Assembly: GCF_003852425.1 (NCBI RefSeq)
Contig: NZ_QAJN01000018.1
Span: forward strand, 131,736-195,735
Direction: 5' to 3'
From: Paucibacter sp. KBW04
Lineage (GTDB): Bacteria > Pseudomonadota > Gammaproteobacteria > Burkholderiales > Burkholderiaceae_C
Length of the DNA: 64,000 bases
Positions 44,134-51,905 of the stretch are shown here, piece by piece. Below the pieces are notes generated by a model, which worked only from the letters and a program-made list of their open reading frames with translations, did not search any database and was not told the DNA's origin. A program made the translations under genes and the position numbers. Position 1 is the first letter of the stretch. Each line of letters begins with the position of its first letter.

Positions 44134-44149
44134 TGCGAGAAGCGTGCCA
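44134..44149 (-). promoter_or_regulatory. Sigma-54 (-24/-12) promoter of the CIS operon
   Basis: On the minus strand the sequence reads TGGCACG-CTTC-TCGCA: a perfect -24 box, the correct spacing (12 nt between the invariant GG and GC), and a -12 box with one mismatch (TCGC for TTGC). It points into the CIS operon, giving a start near 44123. The divergent neighbour is a sigma-54 activator, which makes the site much more credible. Confidence 0.8.
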
Positions 44150-44246
44150 GGCCTCGCTTGCGAGGTGGGCCGGGCATTTGTTGGGGCTGCTGTGTGCGAG
44201 TTGGCACGGTTCGGCATGCATCTGTGGCCCACCCAGCCCTGGGAAA

Positions 44247-44283
44247 ACAGGTGTTTCAAGGGCCTGTGCAGAAAGTGACACAG
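44247..44283. promoter_or_regulatory. Overlapping dyads, possible activator-binding sites
   Basis: ACAGG-N11-CCTGT (44247-44267) and CTGTG-N10-CACAG (44264-44283) overlap. They lie about 120-160 nt upstream of the predicted sigma-54 start, the usual position for enhancer-binding proteins. Nothing else in the divergent region explains them. Confidence 0.45.
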
Positions 44284-44435
44284 CTGGGTGCGATCCGACA
44301 TGGCTGCGCCCGATCCCCCGTCTTTTGCCCCTACCCTTGGGGATAAGCATTCACCGGGCTTGGGTTAGTCTTGCGCTGCTTGGATTGGCACCTTTTTGGT
44401 TGCCGAGTAGGCGGGAAGTCCGAAAAGGTGAGGTC

Positions 44436-45437
44436 ATGCAGCGTTCTGCCTCTGCTCTGGATGAGCATCTGCTCAAGCAGTTTGTCGGTGAGTCGGCGGC
44501 TTTCAAAGCCGCCCTGGCCTTGATCGGCCGCTATGCCAAGTCCAGAGCGCCCATCCTCATCATGGGTGAGACCGGCACCGGCAAGGAGCTGGCGGCTCAT
44601 GCCGGGCATTATTTGAGCGAGCGGCGCGACGCGGCCTTTGTGCCGCTCAATTGCGGCGCCATGCCGGATGCCTTGTTTGAGAGCGAGTTGTTCGGCCATG
44701 CCAAGGGCGCCTTCACCGATGCGGCGCGCAGCCGGGTCGGTCTGATCCGTCAGGCGGAAGGCGGCACCCTGTTTCTCGACGAGGTGGAGGCACTGTCGCC
44801 GCGTGGCCAGGTGGTTTTGCTGCGCTTTTTGCAGGATCAGAGTTATCGCGCAGTTGGCGAGGAGCAACTCAGACGCGCCGATGTGCGGGTGATTGCCGCC
44901 TCTAACGTCGATCTCCGACAGATGGTGAGTCGGGGCGAGTTCCGTGCTGACCTGCTGTTCCGGCTGGATGTCTTGTCGGTTGAATTGCCCGCTTTGCGTG
45001 AGCGGTTGGAGGATTTGCCCCTGCTGGCGGAGCATTTGCTGGCGAAAGCGGCCGCCAGCGAAGGCGGTGCGGTCAAACGGCTCAGCCCCGAGGCCTTGAA
45101 TCATCTGCTGGGCCATGATTGGCCGGGTAATGTGCGCGAGCTGGAGCATGTCTTGCTGCGCGCCCATTTGCTGGGCTCCGAACTGTGGATTCAGGCGGCC
45201 GATCTGCAGCGCTGTGGCTTGGGGCTGCCCAGCGATTTGGCTTGGGACCCGCAGCGTCTGCGGGAGCAAAAGCTGCGGGCCGTGTTGCAGGTGGAGCGCC
45301 GTTTTGTCGACGGTGCCATGGCCATGAGCCAGGGCAATATCAGTGCGGCCGCCCGGCTCTGTCAGATGGAGCGGGCGGCATTCAGCAAGATGGTCAAGAA
45401 ATGCCGCATTGCCGGGAATTGCAGCGGCTCAGCGTAG
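44436..45437 (+). CDS. Sigma-54-dependent activator (AAA+ and Fis HTH only)
   Basis: A 333-residue enhancer-binding protein. Its AAA+ domain has Walker A GETGTGKE (44-51), the sigma-54 contact loop written GAFTDA (91-96) instead of GAFTGA, Walker B GGTLFLDEVE, and a GEFRADLLFRLDVL second region of homology. A Fis-type HTH closes the protein (GNISAAARLCQMERAAFSKM). There is no N-terminal sensory domain, so activity may be constitutive or set by expression or by a partner. It is divergent from the CIS operon. GGTGAGG before ATG 44436 supports the start; the frame is open far upstream into the promoter region. Confidence 0.9.
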   Translation: MQRSASALDEHLLKQFVGESAAFKAALALIGRYAKSRAPILIMGETGTGKELAAHAGHYLSERRDAAFVPLNCGAMPDALFESELFGHAKGAFTDAARSRVGLIRQAEGGTLFLDEVEALSPRGQVVLLRFLQDQSYRAVGEEQLRRADVRVIAASNVDLRQMVSRGEFRADLLFRLDVLSVELPALRERLEDLPLLAEHLLAKAAASEGGAVKRLSPEALNHLLGHDWPGNVRELEHVLLRAHLLGSELWIQAADLQRCGLGLPSDLAWDPQRLREQKLRAVLQVERRFVDGAMAMSQGNISAAARLCQMERAAFSKMVKKCRIAGNCSGSA

Positions 45438-47045
45438 GCCGCTGATGCTGGCGTCTTTGGGGTAGCTGATGAGGTAGTCCGCCGTGTAGCGTTGTGACTG
45501 CCCCGGGGTCAGCGTCTGTTGCCAGAGGATTTGGCCGGGTTGATTCTTCCAGGCCTCGCTCGTGGGCTTGGGTGTGAACTGGGTCGTGACCTTGATGTCC
45601 TCGTGCTGTGACAGCGGCGCGGCCTCCACGACCTGCACCGTGACGGCGGATTTGTGCAGATTCTCCAGACGGTAGGCGCGGGCGTATTTGCGCTCGATGC
45701 GTGCGCCGATGAAGCCGGTGTTGGCGCCCTCGCGCTTTTCAGGATCGACCGTGACGCGCAGCATTTCGTCGCGGCCGAAGAAGAGTTCCAGCCGCTCCTC
45801 CTGCCCCAGGCTCAGGACGCTTTGGCCCACAAAGCCGCCGTCGCGGTAGAGCTGCAAATTGCCCGTGGGCCAGGAGCCGGCGGGCCGGGCGGCATCGGCC
45901 AGCAAATAGGCCTGAGCTTCATGCTGAGGCTGGACGCGGGCATAGAGCTTGGCCTCCAGCGCCGTGCTGCCCAAACCAAAGCTGCTGCGCTGCTTGTCGC
46001 TGGCCACCGTGACCAGGCCGGGCACTTCAAAGACGGCGGCGTACTCGCCTTGCATTTGGCTGGCGTCGAAATTGGGCAGGGCTTCGGCGGCGTCGGCTTG
46101 ATTGCTGCCGCTGCGAGCTTTGGCCGCTAGAGGCGCGGGGGCAGGTGCAGGCGTGCGAAAGGCGATGGACTCGTTGAGCTGGACCTGCACCGGCTCCTGA
46201 AACTTGAGTGTCCAGGGCTGCAGTGGCCTCGGCTGGCTGGCCTGACGCGGCTGGCTGGTGCTGAGTTTGAGCTTGACCTGGTTCCAGTCCTCGCCGCTGC
46301 TCTGCGCCACCTGGCCCAGGCGCTCCAGTCGCAATTGCCCACTCGTGCTGTCCAGATGGGCGCGGTAGATGGGCGACCAGCCCGCGCCGGGCACGCGGTA
46401 GCTCAGGCGCAGCTCGCCCTCGCGTTGGGCCGCCACTTGGATCTGCAAGCTGCGCAGGCGGGGCGAGGCTCGCAAGAGGCGATCACGTTCGACCCGCAGC
46501 GGCGCGAGCTCTTTTTCCAGCGCTTCTTTGCTGCGCAGCAATTGGTGCTGGCGTTGCAAGGACTCCTGGCCGCTGCGCTTGATGCTGTCCAGCGTGGCGC
46601 TGATCGCCGCCGGGGCGGCCTTGTCCGTGCCCAGATTCTTCAGATAGCCCAGGGCCAGGTCTTGCGCATCGCTCTCGGCCTTGAGGCCGGCCAGCTTGTC
46701 CTCTAACTCGCGCACACGGGCGTCCAGCGGGCTGTTGTTGGTGCATTCGGGCGCGGCCTCGCGATCCACTGTTTGCATATTGATTTCGCCGATGGCGATG
46801 CCGGGGTCGGCCTGCAGTTGCAGCGAGTCGGCCTCGAAGCGCTCGGGCAGGCAGACCAGCTTGATCTCGCGGCTACCCGCCGCCACCCGGGCGACGCGCT
46901 CCACCGTGGCCCCGCCGGGGTAGACCAGCACTTGGCTGATCTTGCTGGCAGTGCCCGGTGTTTGAGCCTGTGCAGGGCTTGCCAGACTTAGTAGGGCGGC
47001 GGCCAGGGCCGTGGCAGATGGCAGCAGGGCAGGGCTTGTTTTCAT
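45429..47045 (-). CDS. DUF4139 (mucoidy inhibitor MuiA-like) exported protein
   Basis: A 538-residue protein with a Sec signal peptide (cleavage after PAQAQ, about residue 28). An N-terminal DUF4140-like part (VLVYPGGATVERVARV) is followed by a coiled coil (about 110-190) and a large beta-rich DUF4139 domain with LSYRVPGAGWSPIYRAHLD and QVKLKLSTSQP. Function of the family is unknown; some relatives are linked to mucoid colony form. GGAGGAG before ATG 47045 supports the start. Its stop overlaps the end of the sigma-54 activator gene by 9 nt. Confidence 0.85.
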   Translation of the reverse strand: MKTSPALLPSATALAAALLSLASPAQAQTPGTASKISQVLVYPGGATVERVARVAAGSREIKLVCLPERFEADSLQLQADPGIAIGEINMQTVDREAAPECTNNSPLDARVRELEDKLAGLKAESDAQDLALGYLKNLGTDKAAPAAISATLDSIKRSGQESLQRQHQLLRSKEALEKELAPLRVERDRLLRASPRLRSLQIQVAAQREGELRLSYRVPGAGWSPIYRAHLDSTSGQLRLERLGQVAQSSGEDWNQVKLKLSTSQPRQASQPRPLQPWTLKFQEPVQVQLNESIAFRTPAPAPAPLAAKARSGSNQADAAEALPNFDASQMQGEYAAVFEVPGLVTVASDKQRSSFGLGSTALEAKLYARVQPQHEAQAYLLADAARPAGSWPTGNLQLYRDGGFVGQSVLSLGQEERLELFFGRDEMLRVTVDPEKREGANTGFIGARIERKYARAYRLENLHKSAVTVQVVEAAPLSQHEDIKVTTQFTPKPTSEAWKNQPGQILWQQTLTPGQSQRYTADYLISYPKDASISGLR

Positions 47046-47166
47046 GGGGCTCCTCCGTGGGCATGGGCGGTGATGACGCGGCAAACATAGCATGGCCGGA
47101 GCGAGGCGCTCTCGCCAGACCCTGGCACACTCTGGCCTGCAGTTTCTTCTTTCGTATCGCCCACCC

Positions 47167-47904
47167 ATGTCCAGCCCCAACACCGTCCCCCCGCAAGCCA
47201 ATTCCCAGCGCCGCGCCCTCGTGCTGTTTTCCGGCGGTCAGGATTCCACCGCCTGCCTGGCCTGGGCATTGGATCGTTTTGCTTCGGTCGAGACCCTGGG
47301 TTTTGATTACGGCCAGCGTCACCGCGTCGAGCTGGAGTGCCGCCAGACGGTGCGGCGCGAGCTGCAAGCCCAGTTCCCGCAATGGGCCGCCAAGCTGGGC
47401 GAGGACCATATGCTGGACCTGAGCCTGCTGGGCCAAATTTCAGACACGGCCTTGACCGAATCTCGCGCGATTGAGATGCAGGCCAATGGCTTGCCCAATA
47501 CCTTTGTGCCGGGGCGCAATCTGCTCTTCCTGAGCTTTGCCGCCACCCTGGCCTACCGCCGTGGCGCCTCGGTGCTGGTGGGCGGCATGTGCGAGACCGA
47601 CTATTCCGGCTACCCCGACTGCCGCGACAACACCCTCAAAAGCCTGCAAGTGGCCCTGAGCCTGGGCCTGGACACGCCGATGACGGTGGAGACGCCGCTG
47701 ATGTTTCTGACCAAGGCCCAGACCTGGGCTCTGAGCGAGCGCCTGGGCGGTGCGGCCTTGAATGAATTGATCATCGAACACACTCACACCTGCTATCTGG
47801 GCGAACGCATGCAGCGCCATGCCTGGGGCTATGGCTGTGGCACATGCCCGGCCTGCGAGCTGCGCGCACGCGGTCATGCGGAATTCGTGGCGGGGGTCTT
47901 ATGA
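47167..47904 (+). CDS. queC: 7-cyano-7-deazaguanine synthase
   Basis: A 245-residue enzyme of queuosine synthesis that makes preQ0 from CDG with ATP and ammonia. The PP-loop SGGQDST lies near residue 22, [11 protein letters not shown] in the middle, and the zinc cluster CYLGE...[10 protein letters not shown] at the C-terminus. No preQ1 riboswitch is evident upstream. Its last four bases start the lemA-like gene. folE, which makes the precursor for both folate and queuosine, lies 1 kb away on the other strand. Confidence 0.95.
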   Translation: MSSPNTVPPQANSQRRALVLFSGGQDSTACLAWALDRFASVETLGFDYGQRHRVELECRQTVRRELQAQFPQWAAKLGEDHMLDLSLLGQISDTALTESRAIEMQANGLPNTFVPGRNLLFLSFAATLAYRRGASVLVGGMCETDYSGYPDCRDNTLKSLQVALSLGLDTPMTVETPLMFLTKAQTWALSERLGGAALNELIIEHTHTCYLGERMQRHAWGYGCGTCPACELRARGHAEFVAGVL

Positions 47905-48446
47905 GCGGATTTGCCTGGTTTGCCTGGGGCTGTGGCGCCGTGCTGCTGTTCTGGGGCATTGGCGCTTACAACCGGGTGATGAGCTTGCGCAATGCCATCG
48001 CCAGCGCTTTTGTGCAGCTGGACACGCATCTGAGCGAGCGCGCCCAGTTGTGCAATAAGCTGCTGGACTTGCTGCGCCCTTTGTTGCCGAATGAACAGGC
48101 CACATTTGCCGCGCTGGAGGCGGCCCAGGCCGAGTCGCAAGCCCTGGCCCAGGCCGTGCGGGCCAAGCCTTGCTCTAGCGACCCGGTGGCCAGCCTGGCG
48201 GTGGCCAATGCGGTGCACGCCGCGGCGTTGACCCGGGTGATGTCCATGCTGGACCATCACGCCGAGCTGCGCGAGCACAGCGAGTTGTATGCCTTGATGG
48301 ATGAGCTGAAGCTGGTCGAGCGCCAGCGCTCATTTGCCCGCCAGGTCTTCAACCAAGCCGTGGGCGTTTACAACCAGGCCGTCAGCCAATTCCCGACCCG
48401 GGTGTTGGCCAGCTTGTACGGCTTTGGCGAGGCGCGCTCTCTTTAG
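47901..48446 (+). CDS. LemA family protein
   Basis: A 181-residue protein with one N-terminal TM helix (about 5-22, [20 protein letters not shown]) and a long helical bundle typical of LemA. Conserved signatures are [20 protein letters not shown] near the membrane and [19 protein letters not shown] at the end. The role of LemA proteins is unknown. ATG 47901 overlaps the queC stop. Confidence 0.85.
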   Translation: MSGFAWFAWGCGAVLLFWGIGAYNRVMSLRNAIASAFVQLDTHLSERAQLCNKLLDLLRPLLPNEQATFAALEAAQAESQALAQAVRAKPCSSDPVASLAVANAVHAAALTRVMSMLDHHAELREHSELYALMDELKLVERQRSFARQVFNQAVGVYNQAVSQFPTRVLASLYGFGEARSL

Positions 48447-48453
48447 TCATTGC

Positions 48454-48499
48454 GTGACAGACCGCCCGAGTGAGCGCAGCGAGCGAGTAGCTCTGTCAC
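48454..48499. terminator. Inverted repeat between convergent genes
   Basis: Perfect 8-bp arms (GTGACAGA and TCTGTCAC) enclose about 30 nt of GC-rich, self-complementary sequence between the convergent lemA-like and BLUF genes. There is no T-tract, so a bidirectional terminator is only possible. Confidence 0.4.
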
Positions 48500-48515
48500 C
48501 AACTGACTGAAAGGC

Positions 48516-48938
48516 TCAGGAACAAACAATCGCCCCCGAGCTCATCAGCTCGTGGAATAGCGCGACCAGGGATTTGCCGCTCATGCGATAGGGGTCGAGC
48601 TTGCCGGTCTCGGAGTACTTCAGCACCAGGCCGGGGTTGAGGCGCTGCAGATTCACCTGGCCCATGGACCAGCCGGCGAATTCGCGTTCATTCACCTCCT
48701 CGTAGCTGAGCAGGATGACATCGCTGTGGCGCGAGTCGGCCACGATGCGCTTGTAGCGGGCATTGATGGCGTCGCGCCCACCTTCCAGCACCTGCATAAA
48801 GATGCCGTCGGCGTAGCAGAGCAGGCCGGTGATGCCTTCGGCGGGGTTGTGCTCGCGTGACTGCTTGAGGATGGCCGACAGGCTGGCCTCGTCCATGGGA
48901 GGCGTGGCGCGGCTGGCGTAGAGGAGGCGAACTAGCAT
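48516..48938 (-). CDS. BLUF-domain blue-light photoreceptor
   Basis: A 140-residue stand-alone BLUF protein that should bind FAD and sense blue light. The essential flavin-switch residues are in place: Tyr7 (LLYAS), Asn31, Gln49 in GIFMQVLEG, and W90/M92 in FAGWSMG. The C-terminal 40 residues form two helices without an output domain, so it must signal through a partner. It lies between the queC-lemA unit and folE, 31 nt from the folE stop on the same strand, so it may be co-transcribed with folE. Confidence 0.9.
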   Translation of the reverse strand: MLVRLLYASRATPPMDEASLSAILKQSREHNPAEGITGLLCYADGIFMQVLEGGRDAINARYKRIVADSRHSDVILLSYEEVNEREFAGWSMGQVNLQRLNPGLVLKYSETGKLDPYRMSGKSLVALFHELMSSGAIVCS

Positions 48939-48969
48939 GGGGTGAGGCTCCGCGATTGAGAGTGGAGGT

Positions 48970-49698
48970 TCAAGGCTTGATCAGGGAGAGGAACTCCCGG
49001 CGCAGATTGGCGTCTTTCAAGAAGGCGCCGCGCATCACACTGTTGATCATCTTGGTCTCGGTGTCTTTGACGCCGCGCCAATGCATGCAGAAATGATCGG
49101 CTTCCATCACCACGCCCAGGCCGTCGGGCTGCACCCGTTCTTGTAGCTCATTGGCCAGCATGGTGACGGCTTCTTCCTGGATTTGCGGGCGGCTCATGAT
49201 CCAGTCGCAGATGCGGGCGTATTTGGACAGGCCGATCAGATTCGAATGCTCGTTAGGCAGCAGGCCGATCCAGACCCGGCCCATGATGGGGCAGAGGTGG
49301 TGGGAGCAGGCGCTGCGCACGGTGATGGGGCCGACGATCATCAGCTCGTTCAAGCGGGTGACGTTGGGGAACTCGGTCACCGCAGGCATGGGCACATAGC
49401 GGCCTTTGAAGACCTCGCGCACAAACATCTTGGCCACGCGCTTGGCGGTTTCTTGCGTGTTGTGGTCGCTCTCAGTGTCGATCACCAGGGCGCGCAAGAC
49501 CTCTTGCATCTTGGCCTGCACCTCGGCCTGCAACTCGTCCAGCTCGCCTTCCTCGATGAAGGCGGAGATATTGTCATTGGCGTGGTGGCGGCATTCGGCG
49601 CTGACCAGGCGGTAGCGCACCCGCTCCGAGGCGGGCAGGGCGGCCAGCTCATCCTGGCTGAGTGACAAAGGCTTGGAAGGGGTGAGGGCGCCGGTCAT
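48970..49698 (-). CDS. folE: GTP cyclohydrolase I
   Basis: A 242-residue type IA enzyme converting GTP to dihydroneopterin triphosphate for folate and, through QueD, queuosine. Conserved blocks are DTPxx-like TQETAKRVAKMFVREVFKG, the zinc-site regions SACSHHLCPIMGRVWIGLLP and HFCMHWRG, and LIGLSKYARI. An N-terminal extension of about 40 residues precedes the core. Start ATG 49698; an upstream in-frame ATG is possible but has no better site. Confidence 0.95.
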   Translation of the reverse strand: MTGALTPSKPLSLSQDELAALPASERVRYRLVSAECRHHANDNISAFIEEGELDELQAEVQAKMQEVLRALVIDTESDHNTQETAKRVAKMFVREVFKGRYVPMPAVTEFPNVTRLNELMIVGPITVRSACSHHLCPIMGRVWIGLLPNEHSNLIGLSKYARICDWIMSRPQIQEEAVTMLANELQERVQPDGLGVVMEADHFCMHWRGVKDTETKMINSVMRGAFLKDANLRREFLSLIKP

Positions 49699-49840
49699 AA
49701 AGGGGTTCTCGCTATTCTCTTGAGGTTCGCTGTCGCACGGCATTGTGTCTGGATTGCGATAACCGTGCACAAGCAGGGAGCGGCCGGGCGGGAATCGGGC
49801 TGGGCCCGGAGGTTTGGAGGCTCTCGCCTACACTGAGCCC

Positions 49841-51208
49841 GTGTCTTCATCTTCTTCCTCCCCCAGTTCCACCGTCCAGTCCGCCCCCCTGCAGCGCTTG
49901 ATCGCGCAGGTGGCCGATGCCGTGCAAGCCGTGCGCGGCGGGCGCTCACTCACCGAGCTGCTGGCGCGCTGCCCGGCCGATCTGCGCCCCGGCACCCAGT
50001 CCCTCAGCTTCTATGTGCTGCGCCTGCTGGCCAGTGCGGAGGGCGCACGGGCTTTGTTGGCGCCCAAGGCGCCCCCGCCCAAGGTCGAAGGCCTGCTGCT
50101 CAGCGCCCTGGCCCTGCTGTGGCCAGCCGAGGACCCGCCCTACGACGCCCACACGGTGGTGGACCAGACGGTCAGCGCCGTACGCAAGCGCCTGCCGGCC
50201 AGTGCCGGTTTCGTCAACGCGGTGCTGCGACGCTTCTTGCGCGAGCGCGACGCCATCGTGGCCGCGGTGCAGGCCGACCCGGTCGCCCGTTTCAATCACC
50301 CGGCCTGGTGGTTGGCTCGTCTGCAGCAGGATTGGCCGGAGCAATGGCAGGAGATCCTGGCCGCCAATAATCAACATCCGCCGATGACGCTGCGCGTCCA
50401 CGCCCGGCATGGCAGCGCCGAGACTTATGTGCAGCGCTTGAGCCAGCAAGGCATTGCTGCCCGCGCCCTGGGCGCCATCGCGCCGCAGGCAGTCGTGCTG
50501 GAGCGCGCCGTGCCCGTCACCGCCTTGCCCGGTTTTGCCCAGGGCGAGGTGTCGGTGCAGGACGCCGCCGCCCAGCTGGCCGGCCACCTGCTGGTGCAGG
50601 CGCAGGGCGAATTGCCCCATCTGCCCGAACACGCCCGCGTGCTGGACGCCTGCTCGGCGCCCGGCGGCAAGACCGCCCATATTCTGGAGTTGGGCGATTT
50701 TGACCTGACGGCTCTGGACAGCGATGCCCGTCGCCTGGCCCGGGTGCAAGACAACCTCGCCCGCCTGCAGCTGCGCGCCCGTGTGCTGGCGGCCGATGCG
50801 CGCCAGACCGCCGGCTGGTGGAATGGCGAACGATTTGACGCCATCCTCTTGGACGCGCCCTGCAGCGCCTCCGGCATCGTGCGCCGCCACCCGGATGTGC
50901 GCTGGCTGCGCCGCGACAGCGATATCGCCCAGCTGGCCCAGATCCAGGCCGAGCTGCTCGACGCCTTGTGGCCCACGCTCAAGCCCGGCGGCCGTCTGGT
51001 CTACGCCACCTGCTCGGTCTTCAAGGCCGAGGGCCAGGGGCAGATCGATGCATTTTTGCAACGTCAGGCCGATGCGAAATTGATAGAAGTGAGCGGCTTG
51101 TCCGGCCATCTGCTGCCCCTCGCTCACAATGGGGAGCCAGCCGGGGCCGCGGGCTCGGGCCCGGCCGTGATTGACGGCTTCTATTACGCTCTTTTGCACA
51201 AGTCCTGA
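49841..51208 (+). CDS. rsmB: 16S rRNA (cytosine-967-C5)-methyltransferase
   Basis: A 455-residue RsmB/Fmu enzyme. The N-terminal NusB-like helical domain (about 15-140) contains RSLTELLARCP and VNAVLRRFLRER. The C-terminal SAM domain shows CSAPGGKTAHILEL, ALDSDARRLARVQDNL, the catalytic Cys in LLDAPCSASG and the second Cys in ATCSVFKAEG. The start is uncertain: GTG 49841 gives a Ser-rich beginning, TTG 49814 is also open. It opens a conserved order rsmB-DUF4390-ntrY-ntrX. Confidence 0.9.
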   Translation: MSSSSSSPSSTVQSAPLQRLIAQVADAVQAVRGGRSLTELLARCPADLRPGTQSLSFYVLRLLASAEGARALLAPKAPPPKVEGLLLSALALLWPAEDPPYDAHTVVDQTVSAVRKRLPASAGFVNAVLRRFLRERDAIVAAVQADPVARFNHPAWWLARLQQDWPEQWQEILAANNQHPPMTLRVHARHGSAETYVQRLSQQGIAARALGAIAPQAVVLERAVPVTALPGFAQGEVSVQDAAAQLAGHLLVQAQGELPHLPEHARVLDACSAPGGKTAHILELGDFDLTALDSDARRLARVQDNLARLQLRARVLAADARQTAGWWNGERFDAILLDAPCSASGIVRRHPDVRWLRRDSDIAQLAQIQAELLDALWPTLKPGGRLVYATCSVFKAEGQGQIDAFLQRQADAKLIEVSGLSGHLLPLAHNGEPAGAAGSGPAVIDGFYYALLHKS

Positions 51209-51263
51209 AGGGCCTGCCCCTTGTTTTGGCCTCCACCTTGTTTGTCCTGTTGATCCTGCGCAC

Positions 51264-51902
51264 TTGAACTCAGCACGCCACGCCACAGCCCAAGCACCAT
51301 GCCGCCCAAAGACTGAGTCCAGTCTTTGGCTGCAGGGCTTTGCGGCCTGGATCTTGGGGCTGGTCTTGTTGCTGGGCCAGGTCTCGGGCGCTCAAGCCGA
51401 GGGCGTGGAGTTGAACCAGATCAGTGCGGCCAAGGTGGAAGATGGCTTGGAGCTCAGCTTCAGCACCCGCTTCACACTCTCGCCCGCGGTGGAGGACGCC
51501 TTGATGAAGGGCGTGCCGGTCTATTTCGCGGCGGACGTGACCGTCCTGCGCAGCCGTTGGTACTGGCGCGATGTGCGGGCCGCCCGCACCTCGCGCAGCT
51601 GGCGGCTGGAGTGGAAGTCGCTGACCCGGCAGTTCCGCGTCAGCAACGAGGGCTTGAGTCGCAGCTATGCCACGCTGTCCGAGGCCTTGAGCTCGCTGCG
51701 CGGGGTGTCCAGCTGGCATGTGGCCGATCTCAAGGACATCGATGACGATGGCCGCTACTACCTGGAGTTCAGCTATCGCCTGGACACCAGCCAACTGCCC
51801 AAGCCCATGCAAATCGGGCTGGGCTCGCCTCAGGGCTGGAATATGAATGTGGAGCGCACATTCCAGCTCAACCCCGACTTCAGCATTCGCAGCGGTTCCT
51901 GA
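51264..51902 (+). CDS. DUF4390 exported protein
   Basis: A 212-residue protein with a signal peptide (hydrophobic core FAAWILGLVLLLGQ, cleavage near AQAEG, about residue 45) and a beta-rich DUF4390 domain (about 50-210) with WRLEWKSLTRQFRVS and YYLEFSYRLDTSQLPKP. Function is unknown, but the gene is always seen next to ntrY in these bacteria (recalled), hinting at a role in its signalling. The start is unclear; TTG 51264 is used here, with no strong Shine-Dalgarno sequence. Confidence 0.75.
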   Translation: MNSARHATAQAPCRPKTESSLWLQGFAAWILGLVLLLGQVSGAQAEGVELNQISAAKVEDGLELSFSTRFTLSPAVEDALMKGVPVYFAADVTVLRSRWYWRDVRAARTSRSWRLEWKSLTRQFRVSNEGLSRSYATLSEALSSLRGVSSWHVADLKDIDDDGRYYLEFSYRLDTSQLPKPMQIGLGSPQGWNMNVERTFQLNPDFSIRSGS

Positions 51903-51905
51903 TCG

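Noticed and set aside
44202..44216. A second sigma-54-like motif on the plus strand (TGGCACG-N4-GGCA), pointing to the activator gene
   Set aside because: The distance between the GG and GC elements is one base too short, and sigma-54 promoters do not tolerate that. TTGGCAC near 44385 also lacks a correctly spaced GC.
44706..44723. GAFTDA in place of GAFTGA as evidence of a non-functional sigma-54 activator
   Set aside because: Changes at this loop position occur in working activators as far as I recall, and the rest of the AAA+ core and the matching promoter argue for function.
47045..47166. A preQ1 riboswitch before queC
   Set aside because: The short gap lacks the C-rich loop and A-rich tail pattern of preQ1 aptamers.
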